A stretch of 64,000 nt of DNA, taken from NCBI GenBank assembly GCA_002772535.1, contig PFDP01000015.1:44903-108902 (forward strand), in the 5' to 3' direction. Each line of letters begins with the position of its first letter. Positions within the stretch are counted from its first letter, which is position 1. The notes under the pieces were generated by a model. That model did not search any database. It was not told where the DNA came from and saw only the letters and a program-made list of their open reading frames with translations. The position numbers and the translations under genes are program-made. Shown here one piece after another: positions 24,472 to 32,988 of this stretch. Source of the DNA: Candidatus Peregrinibacteria bacterium CG10_big_fil_rev_8_21_14_0_10_36_19 (GTDB lineage Bacteria > Patescibacteriota > Gracilibacteria > UBA1369 > LOWO2-01-FULL-3).

Positions 24472-25716
24472 ATGCCATATAAAAAGAAAAAAGTATTATT
24501 TTACTTACTTGTAACTGTAGTTGCCTTTGCCTTTTCTAGTAACATTATTTTTAGAACGAGCAGTGTAACTTTTGTACAAACTTCCATACTTTCTTTAATC
24601 CAAAATTACGCTCCTAAGCCTGCTGATTTGGCTATAGAGAAAGCTGTATTTGTGAAAAAATCTAATCCTACTGAGTCTTTTAATTACTTTAGATACAAAG
24701 CTACTGTTGTTTTGAAAAACAATGGTGGCGATATTAAAAACGCCCGTGTTGTAATGAAAATGAATGATGGGTCTGCTAGTGTTATTAAAACTGATGAGCA
24801 AGGTTTTTCTTTGGCTTCTGGAGCAACTTTTATTGCAAAGGATGAAGCGTTGTTTGATGGCAACTACAATGGAGGAAATATTAAAGTTGATGTTAATTTA
24901 ACGGACGAATTTGATTTTGATGAATCAAATAATGTTTTTGAAACCAGTGTATTTGATAGTAAAGCGAAAGTGGAAAACTTGCACATTAGTGGACTTTTAC
25001 CAACTGGTGGTTTTGAAATTCAATATGATGCGGCAAAGTTTAGACTTAGAGAACATCAGTTTGAACTTTTTGTTAGTAAAGAGATGAAAACAGAGAGGGA
25101 AGGTAAATATGCAAATTATAATGATGTTAGCTATGAGTTATTTGAGAATAGTAATGAGAATTTGGCTGATATCATGCCTGAGGATAAAATAGATTTTGTT
25201 CCTTTTGATGGAAACAAAGTTTATTTCTTTGTAAAAATTACAGATCCAGTTACAGGTAATTATGCAATCAGTGATGTTGCAAAAGTTGAAAAGGAAGAAA
25301 CAATGACAAGAGCGGAATTTGCCAAGGATTTTATAAATTTGGCAAAAATACCTGTTTCTTATGAAGGAATAAAGAACTTTGATGATGTAGATGAAAATGA
25401 ATGGTATGCACCATATATTCAAACGCTTTATAATCTTGGTTTGATAAAAATGGGGGCTGAAAAATTTGGCCCAATGGAAAATATGAGCCGTGGAGATGCT
25501 TTGTATGTTGTGATGGATTACTTTGATGCAGACTTAGCAATATCAGATGGGGCTCCACATTTTGAAGATGTAAGTGCTTCCAGTAGAGCTTATGCATATG
25601 CCGAAAGCTACTTTAATAAAGGGCTTTTTACAGACGGTAAAAAGTTTGAACCAAATAAACCTTTAACTAAATCGTTTTTAAAACATTTGATAAATGAGTA
25701 TTCAAAAAATAATTAA
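24472..25716 (+). CDS. Secreted CARDB and SLH domain protein
   Basis: A 414-residue exported protein with an N-terminal hydrophobic segment (VLFYLLVTVVAFAFSSNIIF). A CARDB-like adhesion domain near residues 43-160 has the pattern ADLAIEKAVFVKK to VNLTDEFDFDESNNVF. At least two S-layer homology repeats follow: MTRAEFAKDFINLAKIP and FDDVDENEWYAPYIQTLYNLGLI near 278-335, then FEDVSASSRAYAYAESYFNKGLF and the KFEPNKPLTKS end. SLH repeats usually bind pyruvylated wall polymers, so cell-wall attachment is likely. Its end overlaps the next gene by 23 nt. Confidence 0.84.
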   Translation: MPYKKKKVLFYLLVTVVAFAFSSNIIFRTSSVTFVQTSILSLIQNYAPKPADLAIEKAVFVKKSNPTESFNYFRYKATVVLKNNGGDIKNARVVMKMNDGSASVIKTDEQGFSLASGATFIAKDEALFDGNYNGGNIKVDVNLTDEFDFDESNNVFETSVFDSKAKVENLHISGLLPTGGFEIQYDAAKFRLREHQFELFVSKEMKTEREGKYANYNDVSYELFENSNENLADIMPEDKIDFVPFDGNKVYFFVKITDPVTGNYAISDVAKVEKEETMTRAEFAKDFINLAKIPVSYEGIKNFDDVDENEWYAPYIQTLYNLGLIKMGAEKFGPMENMSRGDALYVVMDYFDADLAISDGAPHFEDVSASSRAYAYAESYFNKGLFTDGKKFEPNKPLTKSFLKHLINEYSKNN

Positions 25717-26344
25717 AGCATATTTTTTCTTTGTAATGACAATGGTGGCTTTTTCCACCGTTCTTTCACAAGAAGATGTTTCAAATTACTTAGTTAGCAC
25801 ATTTCATTTACCAAAATTAGAGTCTAAGCATGTAAAAATTGAACAAATTCCTTTTGAAATTAAAAAGGCTGTTGGGGGATTTGTAGCAAAAAATCAGAAT
25901 CCTGGAATAGTTAATTTTGAAATTAATTATGATGTTGAAAATGCTTTTATCAAGCCTCAAGACTATAAACAAATTATGGAATTTAACTTTGTTAATCCTA
26001 GTGAAAAATTTGAGTTACAAGATTTGAGATTAAAAATTGTAGGAATTAATCCAGAGCTAATTCAAGAAGTAAAATTAGCACTAGAAGATGGAAGTTTATA
26101 TGACGCTAAAATAAAAGATGGTTACTTGGAATTTGAGAATGTTGATTTCGCAGTAGAAAAAAACATGACTGGCAAAATAAGTATTGAAGTAAGCGTGAGT
26201 GATTTTACAGTTGTAGGAACTAGACTTCGATTTGATATTGAAAAACCTGCTGATATCAAAATGACTCTAGGAAATTCAGATTATAGTATTAACAAATTCT
26301 ATCCCGTTCACGGCCCTTACTTAACTGTTGTTAGATCTAAATAA
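25694..26344 (+). CDS. Exported protein of unknown function
   Basis: A 216-residue protein beginning with a hydrophobic export segment (IIKAYFFFVMTMVAFSTVLS). The remainder is beta-rich with alternating patterns (FEINYDVENAF, LRLKIVGINPELI, KISIEVSVSDF) and lacks cysteines. No family was recognised; a small cohesin- or Ig-like beta fold is possible. It starts inside the last 23 nt of the CARDB/SLH gene, so the pair is co-translated and may form a surface complex. It converges on tlyA with a 28-nt overlap. Confidence 0.72.
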   Translation: MSIQKIIKAYFFFVMTMVAFSTVLSQEDVSNYLVSTFHLPKLESKHVKIEQIPFEIKKAVGGFVAKNQNPGIVNFEINYDVENAFIKPQDYKQIMEFNFVNPSEKFELQDLRLKIVGINPELIQEVKLALEDGSLYDAKIKDGYLEFENVDFAVEKNMTGKISIEVSVSDFTVVGTRLRFDIEKPADIKMTLGNSDYSINKFYPVHGPYLTVVRSK

Positions 26345-27051
26345 ACTAAGTACTCTTGATTGCCTTTCTTTCCTGTAATAGGTGATTTGATTGTACCTAT
26401 TGTTCTTATATTATGTTCTTTTTTGGACCACTCAGAAAATTCCCGAAGAGCAGATTCTGCTTTTTCTGAATCTTTAAGTACTCCATCTTTACCAAGAAAC
26501 TGAGATCCAACTTCAAATTGAGGTTTAAATAAAGCTATTATTTTGCCTTCATTTTTAAGATAATTTTTGGCGTTTGGAATGGCGTGCCTGATTGAAATAA
26601 ATGAAAGATCTATAACAACTAAATCGACTTTTTCTGGTAACTCTTTAAGATCTTTAATGTTAGTTTTTTCGAGGTTAACCACATGAGGATTATGAACTAA
26701 ATGGCTTGCTAACTGTGAATGTCCAACATCTATAGCATAAACTTTTTTAGCACCATTTTGTAATAAATAATCAGTAAAACCTCCTGTTGATGCTCCAATG
26801 TCCGCAGCAGTAATTTCATTTATATTCACTTCAAATTCCTCAATGGCAGCTTTTAATTTATAGGCTCCCCTACCTACATATTGCTCCTGTGTGGTTACAA
26901 CAATTTTTGCAGAATCGTCTAAGAGTTGAGCAGGTTTTGAAATAATTATTCCCTGATGCTTTACAACACCTTGTTGAATGAGCTGCTTTGCCTGAGAACG
27001 AGTACCGGCTAATTTTTTAAGAACCAAAAGTTCATCTATGCGAATTTTCAT
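26317..27051 (-). CDS. tlyA: TlyA family rRNA 2'-O-methyltransferase
   Basis: TlyA proteins methylate ribose positions in 16S and/or 23S rRNA. The 244-residue protein has an N-terminal S4 RNA-binding domain (RIDELLVLKKLAGTRSQAKQL then VKHQGIIISKPAQLL) and an FtsJ-like Rossmann domain, with the SAM site ADIGASTGGFTDYLLQNGA near residue 80 and VDLVVIDLSFISIR near 145. The tlyA length and S4-FtsJ order are typical. The older hemolysin A name for this family does not imply toxin activity. It is 41 nt from the comM start. Confidence 0.92.
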   Translation of the reverse strand: MKIRIDELLVLKKLAGTRSQAKQLIQQGVVKHQGIIISKPAQLLDDSAKIVVTTQEQYVGRGAYKLKAAIEEFEVNINEITAADIGASTGGFTDYLLQNGAKKVYAIDVGHSQLASHLVHNPHVVNLEKTNIKDLKELPEKVDLVVIDLSFISIRHAIPNAKNYLKNEGKIIALFKPQFEVGSQFLGKDGVLKDSEKAESALREFSEWSKKEHNIRTIGTIKSPITGKKGNQEYLVYLDLTTVK

Positions 27052-27092
27052 TGAAATGTTTAGTATCTAGATAAGACAGTAGAAAATATTGA

Positions 27093-28595
27093 TTAGACTG
27101 TCAAACTAGTACTTTTATATTGGAGAGCCTCGGCTAAATGTAACTGGTTAATACACTCTGAAGATTCTAAATCTGCAATTGTGCGAGCTACCTTTAGTAC
27201 TTTTAAATAGCCCCTGTTTGATAGCTTTAGTTTTTCTGCAGCTTGATTTAAGAAGTCTGTATTTTCTGGTGAAAGCTGGCAATGTAACTTTATTTCGTTA
27301 ATATTCATGTCTGCATTGTTATGATTGAAACGCGATTTTTGAGTGAGGCTAGCATTATATATACGATCGGTTAAATTCTGTGGATTCGAAGATTCTTGAA
27401 ATAAATCACCCATACTGCTTTTTTGAATATGCAGGCAAATGTCGAACCTATCCAATAGTGGTCCTGAAATTTTTTTCTGATAATTTTTAATTTGAGAATC
27501 AGTGCATTTGCAATTCTGATCCTTAGATCCAAGATAGCCGCAAGGACAAGGATTCATTGTCGCTAGAAAAATAAAGTTGCTTGGATATGTAATGGTTTGC
27601 CCTTTGCGGCTTATATTGATTTTTTTGTCTTCAAGTGGCTGCCTTAGTGTTTCAAGAATTTTTTTAGGAAATTCGGCTATTTCATCAAAAAATAATACAC
27701 CATTATGAGCTAAAGAAATTTCTCCTGGTTTGGGGTTTTGGCCGCCGCCGATTAAGGCGGCGGCTGTTGCAGTGTGATGAACTTCTCTAAAGGGACGATT
27801 GCTTATAATTGGAGTTTGCTCATTTAATAAGCCACACACAGAATAAATTTTTGTAGATTCCAATACTTCTTTTGTGTTTGGGGGCGGAAGCAGGTATTTA
27901 AAGGCACGACAAAGAATTGTTTTTCCGCACCCTGGGGCGCCAAAAAGTAGTGTGTTATGGCCGCCTGCTGCGGCAATTTGGAGCCCTCTTTTGGCGCCCG
28001 CCATTCCAATGATTTTTTCAAACTTAATGCCTCTGTGAATACGCTGTGTAACTATTTTTTTGTGCTTGATTGGCTGAATGTTAATTTGATCAGTAATATG
28101 TTCAATTAACTGTGAAAGAGTTTTTATAGGATAAATTTTTATTCCCCCACAAAAGCTGGCTTCCATTGAATTTTCATAAGGAATAAATATTTCTTTGAAC
28201 CCAGCTTTTTTAGAGTGTTCAACAATGGCAATAATTCCCGTGATAGGTTTTACATTTCCAGTTAGAGATAACTCCCCTATGATGATGGACTTCTCAAGGT
28301 TTTTGACTGATATTTGACGACTAGCCAGAAGTAAAGAAATGGCTATAGGTAGATCAAACGCTGGGCCTTCTTTGCGAATTTGTGCAGGTGCTAGATTAAT
28401 CACTTTTTTTGTTGGTGGAAATTTAAAACCTGTGTTTTTAATACTAGCTCTTACTCTCTCTTTTGATTCTTGTACTGATACATCACCAAGTCCAACTATT
28501 GAAAATGATGGCAATCCGTTTGAAATATCTGCCTGAACTTCAACAGTAGAGCAACTCAGACCACTAGATGAGCAAGAAAAAATTTTACTAAACAT
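27093..28595 (-). CDS. comM: ComM/YifB-type Mg-chelatase-like AAA+ ATPase
   Basis: ComM is a hexameric helicase that extends branch migration during natural transformation; YifB is its common label. The 500-residue protein has an N-terminal Lon-like domain (GLPSFSIVGLGDVSVQESKER near 28, IGELSLTGNVKPI near 146), Walker A LLFGAPGCGKTIL near 216, Walker B HNGVLFFDEIAEF near 296, the arginine-finger region PLLDRFDI near 378, and the zinc-like cluster ATMNPCPCGYLG near 345. With dprA and the ComEC-like protein it suggests DNA uptake ability. Confidence 0.92.
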   Translation of the reverse strand: MFSKIFSCSSSGLSCSTVEVQADISNGLPSFSIVGLGDVSVQESKERVRASIKNTGFKFPPTKKVINLAPAQIRKEGPAFDLPIAISLLLASRQISVKNLEKSIIIGELSLTGNVKPITGIIAIVEHSKKAGFKEIFIPYENSMEASFCGGIKIYPIKTLSQLIEHITDQINIQPIKHKKIVTQRIHRGIKFEKIIGMAGAKRGLQIAAAGGHNTLLFGAPGCGKTILCRAFKYLLPPPNTKEVLESTKIYSVCGLLNEQTPIISNRPFREVHHTATAAALIGGGQNPKPGEISLAHNGVLFFDEIAEFPKKILETLRQPLEDKKINISRKGQTITYPSNFIFLATMNPCPCGYLGSKDQNCKCTDSQIKNYQKKISGPLLDRFDICLHIQKSSMGDLFQESSNPQNLTDRIYNASLTQKSRFNHNNADMNINEIKLHCQLSPENTDFLNQAAEKLKLSNRGYLKVLKVARTIADLESSECINQLHLAEALQYKSTSLTV

Positions 28596-28644
28596 GTCTA
28601 TAACATGCAGTAACTATGTTAAATATTTTTAAATTATTTCTAAA

Positions 28645-29529
28645 TTATTTTAATTGGATTTCGTAGTATTTTTCACCAGAAGTAAAATAGGCAAATTTTT
28701 CATTTGCGCTGATAAGGAAAGTATCTGGACTAATATTTGCAAAGGTTTTGATTTCTAAATATTGATTAGTTTTTGGATCATAACTTCCTAAAATATAATC
28801 TTCTCCAACTAGCTTGAAATAGTAGAGTTTGTCTAATGCTGACCAAGAAAAAAGATTGTCTCCTGAACTTAAATTTAATTTCAATGCTTCATTATTATTT
28901 AACATCCAGATTTCTGGAAAAGTTGGACTTGTGAAAGCAAAATAATCTCCGAAATGTGAAAATTTTCCGAAGGTTATACTTGGTAAATCTGCTAAGAGAA
29001 CGCTTTCATTTGTTGAAAGGTTTACCTTGTAACTTCCTTTTGGAGAATTAATCAAAGCTGCACTTTTATTACCGAAAATGGTTGCCTCTAAAATTTCTTT
29101 TGGGAAATAGGCTAAAGTTTTTTTACTTAAGTCGCTTGAATTGATTAAACTTTGCCCTGTTCCATCTTTTACGAGAGAGTATGCTTGAAAATCTTCTTCA
29201 AAGGGTATGTTGGAAATTTCTTTAATACTTGGTGCAAACTTAAAAGTGGAAGATATATTAGTTGTTCTAAAAGCTTTGATTTCTGCCGTTTCAACTAGAT
29301 CAAAAAAACCTGTTTTTCTGATAACTAAACTTTTTGAGCCACTATGAAGTTTTATTTCGCATGGAGAATCATTACATTCTGTAGTGCCTTCCCCCACTAC
29401 CTCTATTGAAAACGGAGCTTCTGCATCAATAGAAAGATATCCCTTGTTAATTAATCCCCATATAAAGTAGAGGATAAAGAAAGCGGTGAAAACTATGAAG
29501 GCAATTACTCTTTTTTTGGAATTATCCAT
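28645..29529 (-). CDS. Membrane-anchored protein with PEGA-like domain and beta-propeller-like region
   Basis: Start taken at the internal ATG 29529 (MDNSKKRVIAF), overlapping the yraN stop by 8 nt; the ORF-track start would overlap more. The 294-residue product has one N-terminal membrane helix (VIAFIVFTAFFILYFIWGL), then a short PEGA-like segment near 40-85 (CEIKLHSGSKSLVIRKTGF), then repeated beta strands with aromatic-rich turns that resemble a WD/TolB-like propeller (FSHFGDYFAFTSPTFPEIW, SWSALDKLYYFKL). The exact family and function were not recognised. It is probably on the outer face of the membrane. Confidence 0.72.
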   Translation of the reverse strand: MDNSKKRVIAFIVFTAFFILYFIWGLINKGYLSIDAEAPFSIEVVGEGTTECNDSPCEIKLHSGSKSLVIRKTGFFDLVETAEIKAFRTTNISSTFKFAPSIKEISNIPFEEDFQAYSLVKDGTGQSLINSSDLSKKTLAYFPKEILEATIFGNKSAALINSPKGSYKVNLSTNESVLLADLPSITFGKFSHFGDYFAFTSPTFPEIWMLNNNEALKLNLSSGDNLFSWSALDKLYYFKLVGEDYILGSYDPKTNQYLEIKTFANISPDTFLISANEKFAYFTSGEKYYEIQLK

Positions 29530-29881
29530 TGAGAATGTTTTTAAAGTGCTCAAAATGATTACTTTTTAATTGTATGGAAATAAGGTCAAGTCGCCAACTG
29601 AAAGGGACTTTTCGACTTGTGTGATTGAAAAAATGAGTTGCTGCTTTTTTTAGCTTATAAAGTTTTTTACTTGTAATTGATTCTTCTGGCAGTCCAAATT
29701 TTTGATTACTTCTAGTTTTTACTTCAACAAAAACTGTTGTTTTATTTTCTGGACATATAGCTATTAAATCTATTTCCCCTACTCTGGCAAAATATTTTCT
29801 CTCTATTACCTTATAGCCTAAGGTTAAGAGATAATTTTCTGCCATGTTTTCGCCTAAATCGCCCGTAGTTTTTTTGTTCAT
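29522..29881 (-). CDS. yraN: YraN family (UPF0102) nuclease-like protein
   Basis: A 119-residue protein with the Holliday-junction-resolvase-like PD-(D/E)XK fold of UPF0102: N-terminal TGDLGENMAENYLLTLGYKV, then the active-site motif VGEIDLIA near 38 and VFVEVKTRSNQKFG near 52, and the helix TSKKLYKLKKAATHF. Members are widespread and their role is poorly defined; a DNA-processing role is suspected. It is the first gene of a minus-strand run that leads into the PEGA-like gene and comM. Confidence 0.9.
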   Translation of the reverse strand: MNKKTTGDLGENMAENYLLTLGYKVIERKYFARVGEIDLIAICPENKTTVFVEVKTRSNQKFGLPEESITSKKLYKLKKAATHFFNHTSRKVPFSWRLDLISIQLKSNHFEHFKNILNG

Positions 29882-29977
29882 AAATTTCTATTACTTTAAA
29901 GTTGTTAAAATTTTGTAAATTTTAGATGTTGTAAGTAATGGTAAATTTGATTATATTTATCTACCCAAGGGCAATAT

Positions 29978-31345
29978 ATGAAAGATCAAAATAACTACGT
30001 ACCACCACACAGTTTGGAGGCTGAAAAGTCGACTCTTGGTGCTATTTTGATTGATAAAGATTCGATTTTAAAAATATCTGATTTTTTACAAACAGAGGAT
30101 TTTTATCATGATGCTCACAAAATGGTGTATCAAGCCATTTTGGATTTATATGATAAGAGATCGCCAGTAGATTTGGTTACCCTTTCAAATATATTGGAGG
30201 AAAGAAAGCAATTGGCTTTGGTTGGTGGTGCATCTTATCTTGCGCTTTTAGCATCTGAGGTACCAACCGCTACTCATATTTTCCAGTATGCGACAATCAT
30301 TAAAGAAAAAAGTGTATTAAGAAAAATCATCCGTGCTGGAGATACTGTAAGAGGATTGGGATATAGAGAAGGAGATAATATTGATGAACTGATTGATAGT
30401 GCAGAAAAGGCAATTTTTGAAGTTTCACAAACTCATGTAGGAGATAGATTTGTACATATTAAAGATGTTTTAAATAAAACTTACGAAAAAATTTCTGATT
30501 TGCATGATCCTGAGGCAAAAGAAAAATATAGAGGAACTTCTACAGGTTTCAGATCACTTGACCATATTCTTTCTGGGTTTCAACCTTCGGATTTAGTGAT
30601 TTTGGCGGCAAGGCCATCTATGGGTAAAACTGCTTTAGCTTTAAATATTGCTCAAAATGTAGCAAAGCGTGGAGCTGCTGTTGGAATTATTTCACTGGAA
30701 ATGTCGAAAGAACAATTGGTAGAGCGTATGTTTTGTAGCTTACTTGCAGTAGATTCTTGGAAAATGAGAACCGGACAACTTACTGATGATGATTTTAGTA
30801 AAATTGGCTCTGTGATGGACGACATGAACTCAATGAAAATATACATTGATGATTCAATTGGTAATTCAATTTCTGAGTTAAAGGCAAAGGCAAGACGTTT
30901 AAAAATGGAAAGTGGTTTAGACTTCTTGGTGATAGACTATTTACAACTGATGACTGCAAATACAAAAGGTGGTCAGGTGAACAGAGTACAAGAAATTTCG
31001 GATATTTCTAGGAGTTTAAAAGCATTAGCTCGTGATCTTTCAATTCCAATTTTAGCACTCTCACAATTATCTCGTGCGGTTGAAATGCGTCCAAATAAGG
31101 CGCCTCAACTTTCTGATCTGCGTGAATCCGGAGCTATTGAGCAAGATGCTGATGTTGTAATGATGATGTATCGTGAAGATTACTATGAGGAAGATAGTGA
31201 TAGAAAAGGCGTAACTGACGTTTTTATTAGAAAACACCGTAACGGTCCGATAGGTCACGTTGAACTTGGATTTAGAAAAGAACAATTGAAATTTGTGGAT
31301 CTTGATCTACAAAGAAAACCAGGAGATTATGTAATCCCTGATTAG
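29978..31345 (+). CDS. dnaB: Replicative DNA helicase DnaB
   Basis: Ring helicase that unwinds DNA at the fork. The 455-residue protein has the N-terminal DnaB domain (PPHSLEAEKSTLGAILIDKD near residue 5, LQTEDFYHDAHKMVYQAI near 38) and a RecA-like domain with Walker A ILAARPSMGKTALALNIA near 210, the H3/L motif DYLQLM near 318 and the segment IPILALSQLSRAVE near 353, followed by SDLRESGAIEQDADVVMM near 375. It is full length and without an intein. Adjacent genes are unrelated. Confidence 0.96.
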   Translation: MKDQNNYVPPHSLEAEKSTLGAILIDKDSILKISDFLQTEDFYHDAHKMVYQAILDLYDKRSPVDLVTLSNILEERKQLALVGGASYLALLASEVPTATHIFQYATIIKEKSVLRKIIRAGDTVRGLGYREGDNIDELIDSAEKAIFEVSQTHVGDRFVHIKDVLNKTYEKISDLHDPEAKEKYRGTSTGFRSLDHILSGFQPSDLVILAARPSMGKTALALNIAQNVAKRGAAVGIISLEMSKEQLVERMFCSLLAVDSWKMRTGQLTDDDFSKIGSVMDDMNSMKIYIDDSIGNSISELKAKARRLKMESGLDFLVIDYLQLMTANTKGGQVNRVQEISDISRSLKALARDLSIPILALSQLSRAVEMRPNKAPQLSDLRESGAIEQDADVVMMMYREDYYEEDSDRKGVTDVFIRKHRNGPIGHVELGFRKEQLKFVDLDLQRKPGDYVIPD

Positions 31346-31400
31346 GAATTGTAATTTGGCAATTGTGCCTTTATGATGTGCGTATACTAATTCAATAACT

Positions 31401-32987
31401 ATGTTTTGGGCAGACAGTATAGTAGATGACTTCCTAGCAGCTTATGAAGAAGAAGCTGGTAAAAGAAAACTTATTTTAAGAGATGAGAAAACTTTATCTG
31501 GGCGTCCTCATGTGGGATCGCTGAGATCTTTTGTAATGCACGCTGTATTATCTGATGTTTTACATAGTCGTGGAGTTGATAATGTTTTTTATTACGAAAT
31601 AAATGATACGGATGCTTTTGATTCAGTACCTTCTTATGTTGATTCATCATGGTCTGAACATTTAGGAAAAAGACTTAAAGATGTACCATCTCCCGATGGA
31701 AAAGCAGAAAATTATGCAATTTATTTTGCAAATGAGTATACTGAAGTATTAAAAGATGCGAAGTTTAATGTTGAGTTTTATGTTAGTAGTGAAAGATATG
31801 AAGCTGGAGAATATGACAAATATATTGCTTTAGCACTAGATAATAAGGACAAAATTAGAGAGATTTATAAAGAAGTTAGCGGTTCTCAAAAAGATGAAAG
31901 TTGGTATCCATGCCAAGTTATTTGTGATGGTTGTGGAAAAATTGCCACTACTAGAGTAACTGGTTGGGATGGAGAAAAAGTACAATATTCATGTGATGCT
32001 AAACTAAAATATACTCAAGGATGTTCTCATAGTGGTGAAAAATCTCCATTTGGAGGAAATGCAACTATGCCTTGGAAAGTTGAATGGGCTGCTAAATTTT
32101 GTGTGGTAAAAGTGGATTTGGAGGGAGCTGGTAAAGATCATTATGCTGCTGGTGGATCAAGGCATGTATCAAATAGAATTTGTGAAGAAGTGTTTGATCA
32201 TAAACACCCTTTTGATGTGCGTCATGAATTTATTTTAATGGAGGGGTCTAAGATGTCTTCATCTTCTGGAGTTGGCGCTACAGCTGTAGACCTGTACCAA
32301 CTACTTCCTCGTTATCTTTTCAGATTCATGATGATTCAGAAGGATGTAATGAAGACTATTAATTTTAGCCCTGATGGAGATACTATACCGGTTTTGTTTG
32401 ATCAGTATGACGAAGCTTGTAATGATTATTTCAATGGAGGTGAAGATGTAATTGAACATAAAAATCGTATTTTTGAATTCACTCACTACTACGAAGATGA
32501 TATTAAAAAGCGTAATAGGTTTCTTCCAAGATTTAGTCAGATATCTTTTTATTCTCAAATGCCCCATGTAGATATGGAAAAAAGAGTTGAAGAAATGAAA
32601 GGAGCTGAACTAAATGATTTAGATAAAGAGGAATTGGAATTGAGAGTGAAATATTCTGAGAAGTGGCTAGAAACATGTAGTCCTGAAAAATATATTTACA
32701 AACTAAGAGAAGATTTACCGGAAGAATGTGCAAATTTAGATGAAGAGCAAAAGGGATTCCTTAAACTGTTAGCTGAATATTTGGAAGAAAATCCTGCGGC
32801 CACAGGACATGATGTTCAAACATTTATTCATGATAAGAAAAAGGAACTAGGCTTTCAACCGGCTGTAATTTTTAGAGCCATTTATGCTTCACTACTTGGA
32901 AAAGATAGTGGGCCTAAAGCTGGTTGGCTAATAGAGGCATTAGATAATCAATTTTTAATTAACCGCTTCAAGGAAGCTGCAAAATAA
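31401..32987 (+). CDS. lysK: Lysyl-tRNA synthetase, class I
   Basis: Charges tRNA-Lys with a class I catalytic domain, in contrast to the class II LysRS of most bacteria. The 528-residue protein has the HIGH-type signature in SGRPHVGSLRSFVMH near residue 34 and the KMSKS-type loop MEGSKMSSSSGVG near 285. A zinc-ribbon-like insert near 170-215 has CQVICDGCGK and further cysteines. A helical C-terminal anticodon domain follows. Class I LysRS occurs in archaea, spirochaetes, some proteobacteria and some CPR. guaA follows after one base. Confidence 0.94.
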   Translation: MFWADSIVDDFLAAYEEEAGKRKLILRDEKTLSGRPHVGSLRSFVMHAVLSDVLHSRGVDNVFYYEINDTDAFDSVPSYVDSSWSEHLGKRLKDVPSPDGKAENYAIYFANEYTEVLKDAKFNVEFYVSSERYEAGEYDKYIALALDNKDKIREIYKEVSGSQKDESWYPCQVICDGCGKIATTRVTGWDGEKVQYSCDAKLKYTQGCSHSGEKSPFGGNATMPWKVEWAAKFCVVKVDLEGAGKDHYAAGGSRHVSNRICEEVFDHKHPFDVRHEFILMEGSKMSSSSGVGATAVDLYQLLPRYLFRFMMIQKDVMKTINFSPDGDTIPVLFDQYDEACNDYFNGGEDVIEHKNRIFEFTHYYEDDIKKRNRFLPRFSQISFYSQMPHVDMEKRVEEMKGAELNDLDKEELELRVKYSEKWLETCSPEKYIYKLREDLPEECANLDEEQKGFLKLLAEYLEENPAATGHDVQTFIHDKKKELGFQPAVIFRAIYASLLGKDSGPKAGWLIEALDNQFLINRFKEAAK

Positions 32988-32988
32988 T

